Shown here piece by piece: positions 1 through 7,330 of a stretch of 47,017 nt of DNA (positions within the stretch are counted from its first letter, which is position 1; each line of letters begins with the position of its first letter). Source of the stretch: Elusimicrobiota bacterium. GTDB taxonomy: Bacteria > Elusimicrobiota > Elusimicrobia > UBA1565 > UBA9628. The DNA lies in NCBI GenBank assembly GCA_016209035.1, contig JACQWX010000064.1:1-47017 (forward strand). Reading direction: 5' to 3'. The notes below the pieces were generated by a model. That model was not told the origin of the DNA, searched no databases, and saw only the letters and a program-made list of their open reading frames with translations. The position numbers and the translations under genes were made by a program.

Positions 1-29
1 AAGGGGGTCGCAGAGACACGGGCAGGTAA

Positions 30-251
30 GGCTTCACGTCCTCGCCTGCCTCCTCCCAATCCTGGAGGCGCCGAGCATGGGGGACTATTGTCCCTCGTGA
101 TCAAGGCCGCCGGCTATCTTGCGGCGGGGAAGTTCTGTCCGTCCTTCGGAAGGCCGGGCGGGAAGTCCTGAACGGGGTCGCCTTGGAAAGGCACGAGAAT
201 GTGGGCATCCGTGGCAGGGAGAGGCCCATCACGCTCTACAAGGTCCTGTGA
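30..251 (+). pseudogene. Possible C-terminal remnant of a class III nucleotide cyclase-like protein
   Basis: The frame ending at the TGA at 249-251 reads, in its last part, VALERHENVGIRGRERP followed by ITLYKVL. This looks like the end of class III adenylate/guanylate cyclases, where a hydrophobic segment is followed by a K/R-G-R/K-x-x-P-V/I-x-L-Y motif. The frame is closed upstream by TAA at 27-29 and has no ATG, so no complete gene lies here. Another frame is open from base 1 to a TGA at 169-171 and ends in a zinc-ribbon-like KFCPSFGRP. Either a gene entering from the left is frameshifted here or the similarity is chance. Nothing else is visible in bases 1-261. Confidence 0.28.
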
Positions 252-261
252 ACTCCGAAGG

Positions 262-513
262 CTAGCGGCGCAGGACCAGGGCGCCGAAGCGATCGGCCCC
301 CGGCTTGAGCTCGTGCGTCATGGGCACGACCATGAAGCCGTTAGGCAGGCCCGGGACGGCGGCGAGCTCCGCGAGCCGGCGGACGTAGTCCTGGAATCCC
401 TCCAGCGGGAGGGAGAGCTCGATTGCGAGGTAGAGCACGGCCGGCTCGCCGCCGCCGGCCGCCTCCAGCACGGCCTCGAGGAGAGCCGGGTTCTCGGGGG
501 CCTGGTCGGTCAA
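262..513 (-). CDS. Small protein of unknown function, translationally coupled to the radical SAM gene
   Basis: An 83-residue frame follows the radical SAM gene with the stop and start interleaved: TTG at 513-511 overlaps the TGA at 512-510, the TTG version of an ATGA junction. The protein starts (M)TDQAPENPALLEAVLEAA, has a hydrophobic strand AVLYLAIELSL, a helix around GFQDYVRRLAELA, and ends FGALVLRR. Composition is that of a small soluble alpha/beta protein rather than of an antisense shadow. No ATG is available in frame near the junction, and a non-ATG start fits re-initiation after the upstream gene. I do not recognise the family. An accessory role for the radical SAM enzyme is only inferred from the coupling. 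Confidence 0.55.
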   Translation of the reverse strand: MTDQAPENPALLEAVLEAAGGGEPAVLYLAIELSLPLEGFQDYVRRLAELAAVPGLPNGFMVVPMTHELKPGADRFGALVLRR

Positions 514-1814
514 TAGAAATCCACGGGGTCCTTCTTCCTGCGCACCGCCCAGGCGAAGATGGCGTTGGACGGGAGGCCCTGCCCCATGTAGGGCCACTGG
601 GGCGGCCAGAAGAACCTCTTGAAGATGGCCAAGGGGGAGTAGAACTGCCGGAAGCACCTCCAGACCCCGTCTTCCACCTGCCGGGGCGTCATGTTCTTCG
701 GGACGTAGAGGCACTCCATGCCGGTGTAGCGGTCGGCCACGGGGTTCAGGATGCGGCCTTCCTTCTCGAGCTGGGCGCGCATGGCCGTGCCGGTCCTGGG
801 CGTCGCGGTGTTGAAGAAGACCATCGGGGCCTTGAGAGCTTTGAGGAAGTCCATGGTCTCGTCGAAGATCTCGGGCGTGTCCTCGTCGAACCCGAACATG
901 AAGTTCAGGGAGTAGAAGATGCCGCGGTCTTCCAGGGCCCGCAGCATGTCCACATAGTCCCTCACGAGGTTCTGCTTCTTGTTGACCGAGCCCAGGGACT
1001 TCTGGGAGATGGACTCGATGCCGATGTTGACGTGGTAGATGCCGGCCTTCTTGGCCAGGTCGAGGATCTCGGGGTCCCGCGAGGTGTTGATGGTCCACAG
1101 GCAGCTGAACCTGACCTTGAGCGGGATCAGGGCCGTCAGGAGCTCTTTGGCGTAGGCGCGGTTGCCGACGATGTTGTCGTCCACGATCTGGATCTTGCGC
1201 GTGGGGATGCGCCTGGCGTCCTCGACCACCTCGCCGACCGGCCGGTGCCGGTAGGTCCCGCCGTAGAAGACCGGGACCTCGCAATAGCTGCACTTGAAGG
1301 GGCAGCCGCGCGTGGTCTGGAGCGGCAGATAGGGGGCAAGGTAGCGCCGGCGGTCCAGCAGGTCCCACCGCGGCAGGGGCAGGCCCTTCATGTCGTGGAG
1401 GCGGTCGGCCTCGTAGCGTTCCTTCATCCGGCCGGCCTTGAAGTCCTCCAGCAGCTGCGGCCAGACGTACTCGGCCTCGCCCTCGACCACCGCGTCGGCG
1501 TGCTGGAGGCACTCCTCGGGGTTGAGCGTGGCGTGGAAGCCTCCCATCACCACAGGCACCCCTAGCCGCCTGAACTCGTCGGCGATCCGGTAGGCCCGGG
1601 TAGAGGTCGCGATGGTGGTGTTCAAGCCCGCCATGTCCCAGTCGCCGCCGTAGTCGATGGGATCGAGCCGGTCGTCGACGATGCGCGTCTCCACCCACGG
1701 CGGGGTCAAGGCCGCCATGTAGGGCATGGCCAAGCCCAGGACCCAGCGCCGTCTCGACCGGGTGGGCTTGCCGTCCTTGTCGACCGTTGTGGGCAGGACG
1801 AGGAGCAGTCTCAT
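510..1814 (-). CDS. Cobalamin-binding-domain radical SAM enzyme (B12/rSAM)
   Basis: 434 residues. The N-terminal ~140 residues form a B12-binding-like Rossmann region (LLLVLPTT, DIxG-like VVMGGFHATLNPEE). The radical SAM core follows with TTRGCPFKCSYC, whose cysteines C171, C175 and C178 make the CxxxCxxC motif that binds the [4Fe-4S] cluster and SAM. Downstream are the usual NIGIES and FMFGFDEDT stretches. Family members methylate or rearrange unactivated carbons or modify lipids and cofactors; the substrate here is unknown. I start at the ATG at 1814 (MRLLLVLP) because an extended -10 box lies just upstream and the longer frame would begin upstream of that promoter. Divergent from the HemC-like gene and overlapping a small coupled gene at its 3' end. 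Confidence 0.92.
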   Translation of the reverse strand: MRLLLVLPTTVDKDGKPTRSRRRWVLGLAMPYMAALTPPWVETRIVDDRLDPIDYGGDWDMAGLNTTIATSTRAYRIADEFRRLGVPVVMGGFHATLNPEECLQHADAVVEGEAEYVWPQLLEDFKAGRMKERYEADRLHDMKGLPLPRWDLLDRRRYLAPYLPLQTTRGCPFKCSYCEVPVFYGGTYRHRPVGEVVEDARRIPTRKIQIVDDNIVGNRAYAKELLTALIPLKVRFSCLWTINTSRDPEILDLAKKAGIYHVNIGIESISQKSLGSVNKKQNLVRDYVDMLRALEDRGIFYSLNFMFGFDEDTPEIFDETMDFLKALKAPMVFFNTATPRTGTAMRAQLEKEGRILNPVADRYTGMECLYVPKNMTPRQVEDGVWRCFRQFYSPLAIFKRFFWPPQWPYMGQGLPSNAIFAWAVRRKKDPVDFY

Positions 1815-1824
1815 GAAGCGAGAA

Positions 1825-1856
1825 ATTATACCAGTTTGGATCGCCCGAATCGTCAA
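1825..1856 (-). promoter_or_regulatory. Extended -10 promoter of the radical SAM gene
   Basis: On the minus strand TGGTATAAT (hexamer 1830-1825) is an extended -10. TTGACG at 1856-1851 could be a -35 but the spacer is 20 bases. The hexamer ends 10 bases before the ATG at 1814, so the predicted 5' leader is only a few bases long and has no Shine-Dalgarno sequence. Confidence 0.6.
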
Positions 1857-1955
1857 CGCGGCCAGGGTGGCCGTGTTCCTCCCTAATGGCATATGCGGGA
1901 ACTACGGAACTACGGATTGCGACGGAGCCGTCAATTGGCTGAAATAAGGGTTGCC

Positions 1956-2849
1956 ATGCAGCTGCGGATGGGGCTGGGCACCTATGGTTCGTTGTCGGCC
2001 CGGGGCAGACTCCTGGCCCAGGAGTTCCGATTCCGCTGCGACGGTTGGGAGATCGAGGTCGTGCCCATCCAGACCAACGGGGAGCGCCTTTGCGCCGAGG
2101 CGCCGGGCGAGCTGCCGGCCGGTCCGGACGACCTCTTCACCCGGGAGATCGACGAGGCGCTGCTGGCGGGCCGCATCGACTTCGCCATGCATCGGGCCGA
2201 GGACGTGCCGGCCTGCATCCCCGAGGGTCTCGCCATCGGCGCGTTCGTGAAACGCGAGGACCCCCGCGAGGTCTTCGTGCACCGCGACGGAGGCGTCTGG
2301 GCGGGGTTCGGCTCGGGCAGGTTGGCGGTCTCCTCGCTGCGCCGGAAGTTCCAGGTGGCGAAGGCCCGTCCCGGCGTGACGGCCGTGCCGCTGGCCGGGG
2401 AGCTCTCGGTCCGGTTGAGCCGAATGGGAGAGGGGCTCTGCGACGCCCTCGTGGCGTCCTCGCCCGATCTGGCCAGCGTGGCCCGCCCCGGGCGGCCGGC
2501 CGAGTTCCTCCCCCTCGAGGACGTGGTCCCGGCTCCGGGCCAGGGCGCCCTGGCCCTGGCCGCCCGGCTGGACAACCAGGAAGTCAGGCGGATACTGCGG
2601 GCCGTGGACGACCCCCTCTGCCGGCTGGAGGTCGAATTCGAGAGGGCCCTGCTCAAGGCCCTGGGCCCGGGCTCCGCCGCGGTACTGGGAGCGTTGGCGC
2701 GGTCGAGCGAGGACGGGGTCAGCATGACGGTCTTCCACTGCCTGCCGGACGGGTCCAAGGGCCTGCGCCTGAGGCGCTTCTGCAAGGACTCGGAGAACCG
2801 CGATGCCTTCATCGCGGAGATCGCGGACCAGGTACGCCGGTCCTCCTGA
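1956..2849 (+). CDS. Porphobilinogen deaminase (HemC)-like protein lacking the cofactor cysteine
   Basis: 297 residues, normal HemC length and order: GLGTYGS at the N-terminus, DLFTREIDEALLAGRIDFAMH (family: GLFTKEIEEALL...DIAVHS), catalytic-type Asp83 in HRAEDVP (family HSLKDVP), SSLRRKFQ at 126-133, APGQGALAL, and ERALLKALGPGSAAVLGALA (family ERAxxxxLxGGCxxPIGAxA). HemC joins four porphobilinogens on a dipyrromethane cofactor bound to the Cys of GGC. Here that position is Ser240. The first arginine motif is also changed (Tyr10) and LRGNVxTRL is LAGELSVRL. I infer that it cannot act as a standard HemC. The ATG at 1956 is chosen because TAAGGG (1945-1950) precedes it at normal spacing; longer in-frame ATG at 1893 has no such site. 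Confidence 0.82.
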   Translation: MQLRMGLGTYGSLSARGRLLAQEFRFRCDGWEIEVVPIQTNGERLCAEAPGELPAGPDDLFTREIDEALLAGRIDFAMHRAEDVPACIPEGLAIGAFVKREDPREVFVHRDGGVWAGFGSGRLAVSSLRRKFQVAKARPGVTAVPLAGELSVRLSRMGEGLCDALVASSPDLASVARPGRPAEFLPLEDVVPAPGQGALALAARLDNQEVRRILRAVDDPLCRLEVEFERALLKALGPGSAAVLGALARSSEDGVSMTVFHCLPDGSKGLRLRRFCKDSENRDAFIAEIADQVRRSS

Positions 2850-2878
2850 CCCGGCCGTTCCGGGTTGACCTGAGTCAA

Positions 2879-2907
2879 TTGCGCCGCCTCTTCCATCTTC
2901 ATATACT
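2879..2907 (+). promoter_or_regulatory. Probable promoter of ppdK
   Basis: TTGCGC (2879-2884), a 17-base spacer and TATACT (2902-2907). Transcription would begin near 2914, giving a leader of about 93 bases that contains the long hairpin at 2907-2993. Just upstream, TTGAC and GTCAA (2865-2878) form a short inverted repeat that might be an operator. Confidence 0.5.
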
Positions 2908-2993
2908 GGTGTCAGGCGTTAAGCCCCTTCTGGTCGTCAGGTCATCCTCCGGCGTCAAGCTTGACGACTTAAGGGACTTAACGCCTGACACCA
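2907..2993. repeat. Long inverted repeat, REP-like, in the ppdK leader
   Basis: TGGTGTCAGGCGTTAAG at 2907-2923 is perfectly complementary to 2977-2993. Allowing one mismatch (2924/2976) the stem extends to 23 pairs (2929/2971). The loop holds a second palindrome, CGTCAAGCTTGACG (2953-2966). The outer 11 bases TGGTGTCAGGC are shared with the perfect palindrome at 32480-32511, which marks this as a dispersed element. The right arm ends one base before AAGGAGG, the ribosome binding site of ppdK. Confidence 0.85.
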
Positions 2994-3006
2994 AAGGAGG
3001 TTCGCC

Positions 3007-5799
3007 ATGCCATCAGCGCTGTTGAACAAGAAATCGAATTGCGGAACCTGCTCGACCAAGTCCAGGAAGCCGGGCAAGTTCATCTATTTCTTCGGCGGAG
3101 GCCGGGCCGACGGGAACGAGTCCATGAAGAACCTTCTCGGCGGCAAGGGCGCCAACCTCGCCGAGATGGCCGGCCACCCGAGCCTGCGCCTGCCGGTGCC
3201 GCCCGGGTTCACGATCACCACCGAGATATGCGCCTACTATTGGGCGAACCGCCGGACCTACCCGAAGGGCCTGAAGGAGGGCGTGGAGGAGAACCTGAAG
3301 CACGTCGAGAAGCTGACGGGCAAGAGTTTCGGGCGCTCCGAGAACCCCCTGCTCGTATCCGTGCGCTCCGGCGCCCGCAAGTCCATGCCGGGCATGATGG
3401 AGACCATCCTCAACGTGGGCCTGACCGAAGACACCATCCCCGGCCTGGTCCGGCAGACCGGCGACGAGCGCTTCGTCTACGACGCCTACCGGCGGCTCAT
3501 CATGATGTACTCCGACGTCGTGATGGAGAAGGCCGCGGGCATCGAGCCCGAGGAGGACCAGGGCATCCGCAAGCAGCTCGAGCGCATCATGGACGAGTTC
3601 AAGCGCCGCAAGGGCTGCAAGACGGACACGGACCTCACCGTGGCGGACCTCAGGCACCTATGCTCCGAGTTCAAGAAGCGGGTGGCCGAGACCTTCCAGA
3701 AGCCCTTCCCGGACGACCACATGGCCCAGCTGTGGGGCTCCATCGGCGCGGTCTTCGCCTCCTGGATGGGCAAGCGGGCGGTCTCCTACCGGAGGATCGA
3801 GAAGATCCCGGAGGAGTGGGGGACGGCGGTCAACGTCCAGTCCATGGTCTTCGGGAACCTCGGCGAGGACTCGGCCACGGGCGTGGGCTTCACCCGCGAC
3901 CCCGGCACGGGCGAGAACATCTTCTACGGAGAGTACCTCGTCAACGCCCAGGGCGAGGACGTGGTGGCCGGCATCCGCACCCCGTCGCCGATCAACGAGG
4001 AAAGCCGGAGCGAGCAGTCCAAGCACCTCAAGAGCCTCGAGGAGGCCATGCCCAAGCTCTACAAGGAGCTCTTCGACATCCGGAACAGGCTCGAGAAGCA
4101 CTACCGCGACATGCTCGACATCGAGTTCACCATCGAGAAGGGCAAGCTCTACATGCTCCAGTGCCGCGTGGGCAAGAGGAACGGCCCGGCCGCGGTCAAG
4201 ATCGCGCTGGAAATGCTCAAGGAGAGGCTCATCACCAAGGAGGAGGCGGTCCTCCGGGTCACCCCTGACCAGCTCGACGAGCTCCTGCACCCCATCGTGG
4301 ACCCCAAGGCCGAAGCCGCCCGCAAGCCGATCGCCAAGGGCCTCCCGGCGGGCCCGGGCGGGGCCAAGGGCATGGTCGTCTTCACCGCGGCCGACGCGGT
4401 CGCGTGGGGCAAGTCCGGGAAGTCGGTCATCCTGGTCCGCGAGGAGACCAACCCCGAGGACGTTGAGGGCATGCGCGCGGCGCGGGCCATCCTCACGGCC
4501 CGCGGCGGCATGACCTCCCACGCCGCGCTCGTCGCGCGAGGCTGGGGCAAGTGCTGCGTGGTCGGCTGCGGGGCGCTCGAGATCTCGCTCCACGCCCGGA
4601 CCGTCTCGGTCGGCGGCGTGACCCTCAAGGAGGGCGACTGGATCACCCTGAACGGCTCCAAGGGCACGGTCTACCAGGGCGAGCTCCCCATGAAGGACGC
4701 CGGCGAGGCCAACAAGGAGCTCGACGACTTCATCAAGGTCTGCAAGGGCGTGCGGCGCCTGCTTGTGCGCGCCAACGCGGACACCCCCGAGGACGCGGCC
4801 CGGGCGCGGCGCTTCGGAGCGGAGGGCATCGGGCTGTTCCGCACCGAGCACATGTTCTACGGCGCGGGCTCCGAGAAGCCGCTCTTCATCCTGCGCAAGA
4901 TGATCATGTCGAAGACCGAGGCCGAGCGCAGGAAAGCGCTCGAGGAGCTGTTCCCGTTCGTGAAGGCCGACGTCAAGGCCACCATGAAGGCCATGCACGA
5001 CCTGCCGGTCACCATCCGCACGCTCGACCCGCCCCTCCACGAGTTCGTGCCGCACCAGGGAGAGGGCCTGCGCGAGCTCGGCTCGAGCCTGGGCATCAGC
5101 ATGGAGGAGCTCGAGAAGCGCGCGCAGAACCTGCGCGAGAGCAACCCCATGATGGGCCACCGCGGCGTGCGCTTGGGCGTCACCTACCCGGAGATCACCG
5201 AGATGCAGGTCCGCGCCATCCTCGAGGCCGCCTCCGAGCTCCAGAAGGAGGGCGTCAAGTCCCTCCCGGAGATCATGATCCCGGTCGTCTGCAACCAGGG
5301 CGAGCTGGTGGACCAGTTCGCCATCGTGGACAAGGTCTACAAGGAGGTCGTAGCGCGCAAGGGCGTCAAGAGCATCCCGCACCTCGTGGGGACCATGATC
5401 GAGATCCCCAGGGCCTGCCTGGTGTCCGACAAGATCGCGGAGGTCGCGCAGTTCTTCTCGTTCGGCACCAACGACCTCACCCAGATGACCTTCGGGTTCT
5501 CCCGCGACGACATGGGCGGGTTCCTCAACCCGTACCTCGAGAAGAAGATCCTGCCGGCCGACCCGTTCCAGACCATCGACCAGGAGGCGGTCGGCGAGCT
5601 GGTGCGGATCTCGGTCGAGCGGGGCCGCAAGACCCGCAAGGACCTCAAGATCGGCATCTGCGGCGAGCACGGCGGCGAGCCCGCCTCGGTGGAGTTCTGC
5701 CACCGGACGGGCCTGAGCTACGTGTCCTGCTCGCCCTTCCGGGTGCCCATCGCCATCCATGCGGCGGCCCAGGCCGCTGCGCGGGAGAAGAAGCGTTGA
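3007..5799 (+). CDS. ppdK: Pyruvate, phosphate dikinase
   Basis: 930 residues, the usual PPDK length. It interconverts pyruvate + ATP + Pi and PEP + AMP + PPi in the cytoplasm, either as a PPi-using glycolytic enzyme or in gluconeogenesis. The order is complete: N-terminal ATP-grasp nucleotide-binding part (FGGGRADGNESMKNLLGGKG near residue 30; VRSGARKSMPGMM), central phosphohistidine domain with ARGGMTSHAALVARG (phosphorylated His505), and C-terminal TIM barrel with GICGEHGGEPAS (Cys885, the general acid) and YVSCSPFRVP. A strong AAAGGAGG (2994-3000) sits six bases before the ATG. It stands alone between a HemC-like gene and a convergent FolD-like gene. Regulation through the leader hairpin is possible. 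Confidence 0.97.
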   Translation: MPSALLNKKSNCGTCSTKSRKPGKFIYFFGGGRADGNESMKNLLGGKGANLAEMAGHPSLRLPVPPGFTITTEICAYYWANRRTYPKGLKEGVEENLKHVEKLTGKSFGRSENPLLVSVRSGARKSMPGMMETILNVGLTEDTIPGLVRQTGDERFVYDAYRRLIMMYSDVVMEKAAGIEPEEDQGIRKQLERIMDEFKRRKGCKTDTDLTVADLRHLCSEFKKRVAETFQKPFPDDHMAQLWGSIGAVFASWMGKRAVSYRRIEKIPEEWGTAVNVQSMVFGNLGEDSATGVGFTRDPGTGENIFYGEYLVNAQGEDVVAGIRTPSPINEESRSEQSKHLKSLEEAMPKLYKELFDIRNRLEKHYRDMLDIEFTIEKGKLYMLQCRVGKRNGPAAVKIALEMLKERLITKEEAVLRVTPDQLDELLHPIVDPKAEAARKPIAKGLPAGPGGAKGMVVFTAADAVAWGKSGKSVILVREETNPEDVEGMRAARAILTARGGMTSHAALVARGWGKCCVVGCGALEISLHARTVSVGGVTLKEGDWITLNGSKGTVYQGELPMKDAGEANKELDDFIKVCKGVRRLLVRANADTPEDAARARRFGAEGIGLFRTEHMFYGAGSEKPLFILRKMIMSKTEAERRKALEELFPFVKADVKATMKAMHDLPVTIRTLDPPLHEFVPHQGEGLRELGSSLGISMEELEKRAQNLRESNPMMGHRGVRLGVTYPEITEMQVRAILEAASELQKEGVKSLPEIMIPVVCNQGELVDQFAIVDKVYKEVVARKGVKSIPHLVGTMIEIPRACLVSDKIAEVAQFFSFGTNDLTQMTFGFSRDDMGGFLNPYLEKKILPADPFQTIDQEAVGELVRISVERGRKTRKDLKIGICGEHGGEPASVEFCHRTGLSYVSCSPFRVPIAIHAAAQAAAREKKR

Positions 5800-5860
5800 C
5801 GGCGCCGGCTGGGGCCATGAAACGACCGATCCTCGGCTCGAAGATCGCCGGGGCGAGGGG

Positions 5861-6748
5861 CTATTCGGACTGACGGGTAGGCCCGAAGCCGGCGTTCGCC
5901 TTGGCCTGCGCGCAGTAGATGAGGTTCACGAAGGTCATGGCGCGCGTGACCCGGCCGATGCGGTTGTCCGGCGAGGTGATGTAGGCGGCGGCGCAGCCGC
6001 CGGCCGAAGCTCCAAGATCTATGTTGCCCTGGAAGGAGACGTCAACCACGGCTGCCCCGCGCTTGATCCACGAGAGATCAAGCGCGAACTTCGGGTCAGG
6101 CACGGCCGTCACCAGGATGTCGGCCCGGCGCACGCAATCCTCGATGAGGGGCCTAGGTGTCTTGTCGTAGCACTTGACCACGGTCGCGCCGAGGTTCTCG
6201 AGCATGAGCCCCAGGGGCTTGCCGACCCGCATGGAGTTGTTGATGATGACGGCGAAGGCCCCCTCGACGCGGACTTCAGGGTAATGCAGGAAGGTCTTGA
6301 CCACGGCCTTGGCCGTGGCCGGGACCACGCATTTGACCCCGCGGGATTCGTCGAGGAACCGCCGGTACTTGATGAGATACCCGAGGTTCGTGGAGTGGAG
6401 CCCTTCGATGTCCTTGGCCGGGGAGACGAGGTCCATGACCTCCTCGTCGCGCATCGGGGCGCCGACGGGGTAGAGCACCATGATGCCCGTGACCTGCGGG
6501 TCGGCGTTGAGCTCCGCCAAGGCGGCGGGGACCTCCGAAGCGCTCCGGACCTCCCGGTGGTCGCAGGGGATGCCGAGCTTGAGCGCGTCCTTCGAGATGA
6601 AGTCCCGGTACTGCCGGTTGGCCGGGTCGTCGAACGACGCCGACAGGAGCGTGGCCAGCCTCGGCGTGAACGGGAGCTTGGCCCCCGCCTCCGCCGTCCA
6701 ATCGAAGAACCGGCGGGCGACCTCGCGGCAGTCGAAGAGGGCGGGCAT
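5861..6748 (-). CDS. FolD-family methylenetetrahydrofolate dehydrogenase, Mtd1-like (probably monofunctional)
   Basis: 295 residues of the FolD fold: an N-terminal catalytic part with DDPANRQY, GIMVLYPVGAP and PAKDIEGLHSTNLGYL, then a nucleotide-binding part with NNSMRVGKPLGLMLENLGAT and GAAVVDVSF. The family oxidises 5,10-methylene-THF and often hydrolyses the methenyl product. Bacterial FolD has Y-x-x-x-K and GILVQLPLP; here the lysine position (by alignment from the following Gly) is Ile and the QLPLP is replaced by LYPVG. Yeast Mtd1, an NAD-dependent dehydrogenase without cyclohydrolase, shows the same pattern (GIMVYFPV, KDVEGL). I infer a monofunctional enzyme. Start ATG 6748 (MPALFD) is preferred over 6757, which lies only two bases after the -10 box. 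Convergent with ppdK. Confidence 0.85.
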   Translation of the reverse strand: MPALFDCREVARRFFDWTAEAGAKLPFTPRLATLLSASFDDPANRQYRDFISKDALKLGIPCDHREVRSASEVPAALAELNADPQVTGIMVLYPVGAPMRDEEVMDLVSPAKDIEGLHSTNLGYLIKYRRFLDESRGVKCVVPATAKAVVKTFLHYPEVRVEGAFAVIINNSMRVGKPLGLMLENLGATVVKCYDKTPRPLIEDCVRRADILVTAVPDPKFALDLSWIKRGAAVVDVSFQGNIDLGASAGGCAAAYITSPDNRIGRVTRAMTFVNLIYCAQAKANAGFGPTRQSE

Positions 6749-6759
6749 GACGGACATCG

Positions 6760-6765
6760 ATTATA
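6760..6765 (-). promoter_or_regulatory. -10 box of the FolD-like gene
   Basis: TATAAT on the minus strand, 11 bases before the ATG at 6748. It rules out the longer start at 6757. Predicted leader is about four or five bases with no Shine-Dalgarno site. No clear -35 is seen. Confidence 0.55.
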
Positions 6766-6776
6766 GTAATTTGGCC

Positions 6777-6805
6777 TTGAATCGAGGAGGGACCGGTGGT
6801 ATGCT
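6777..6805 (+). promoter_or_regulatory. Promoter for a leaderless mRNA of the knottin-repeat lipoprotein
   Basis: TTGAAT (6777-6782), a 17-base spacer and extended -10 TGGTATGCT (hexamer 6800-6805). Only six bases (ATTCCC) separate the -10 from the ATG at 6812, so the first transcribed base should be the A of the start codon. Confidence 0.7.
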
Positions 6806-6811
6806 ATTCCC

Positions 6812-7276
6812 ATGGCCCGCATGCTCCTCAAGGTCCTGCCGGCCGCGTTGGCGCTGGCGATGGCGGCCTGCGACATGGGCGGGGGCGGCGACCCGACCGT
6901 CCCCTCCGTCCCAGGCACCGGCACCTGTCAGTCTCTCGGGGCCCATTGCGAGAGGGCCTCCGACTGCTGCGGGACCCTTGCCTGCAACGAGAGCAAGGTG
7001 TGCTCGGACGGCGCGACCTGCGCGCCGGGCGGCGGGCACTGTCAGCGCCACTCGGACTGCTGCGGCGCGTCGACTTGCGAAGGCGGGGTCTGCTCCACCA
7101 GCGCCTGCGTGGCCGACGGCGGCCACTGCCAGCGCAGCTCGGACTGCTGCGGCTCCGGCGCCTGCAATTCCGGCATCTGCCAGAGCGGGTCCTGCGTCGG
7201 CGCGGGAGCCCACTGCCTGAGGTCCGCGGACTGCTGCGGCGGCCTCGTCTGCGGCACGAACGGCGTCTGCCGTTAG
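6812..7276 (+). CDS. Lipoprotein with four tandem knottin-like cysteine repeats
   Basis: 154 residues. The signal peptide ends in a lipobox (ALAMAAC, Cys20), so the protein should be lipid-anchored outside the cytoplasmic membrane. After a short Gly/Pro linker there are four repeats with spacing C-x6-C-x5-CC-x4-C-x4/5-C, starting at Cys39, Cys70, Cys99 and Cys128. Each has six cysteines in inhibitor-cystine-knot order and the shared core GxHCxRxSDCCG. This pattern is known from animal and plant knottins and related toxins or inhibitors; a bacterial lipoprotein built only from such units is unusual. Disulphide formation would need the periplasm or cell surface. Function (binding, protease inhibition, adhesion) is unknown. 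A carboxypeptidase gene follows. Confidence 0.85.
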   Translation: MARMLLKVLPAALALAMAACDMGGGGDPTVPSVPGTGTCQSLGAHCERASDCCGTLACNESKVCSDGATCAPGGGHCQRHSDCCGASTCEGGVCSTSACVADGGHCQRSSDCCGSGACNSGICQSGSCVGAGAHCLRSADCCGGLVCGTNGVCR

Positions 7277-7287
7277 TTCCGCCCTCA

Positions 7288-7296
7288 TGCTATAAT
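7288..7296 (+). promoter_or_regulatory. Extended -10 promoter of the M14 carboxypeptidase gene
   Basis: TGCTATAAT, hexamer 7291-7296, 12 bases after the stop of the lipoprotein gene. The leader of about 28 bases carries AGGAGGG (7319-7325), five bases before the ATG at 7331. Confidence 0.6.
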
Positions 7297-7330
7297 GAGG
7301 ATGGCTTTCCGTCGCGACAGGAGGGTCTTC

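Noticed and set aside
2849..2865. Terminator after the HemC-like gene (ACCCGG-CCGTT-CCGGGT)
   Set aside because: The stem is only six pairs and no U-tract follows, so I do not call it.
3658..5760. 700-residue open frame antisense to ppdK
   Set aside because: Composition (Leu/Gly/Arg/His-rich, no domain) is that of an antisense shadow in high-GC DNA; the forward frame is an unmistakable PPDK.
7295..7330. Upstream ATGs of the M14 carboxypeptidase
   Set aside because: They overlap or touch the -10 hexamer; the ATG at 7331 has AGGAGGG and starts the signal peptide.
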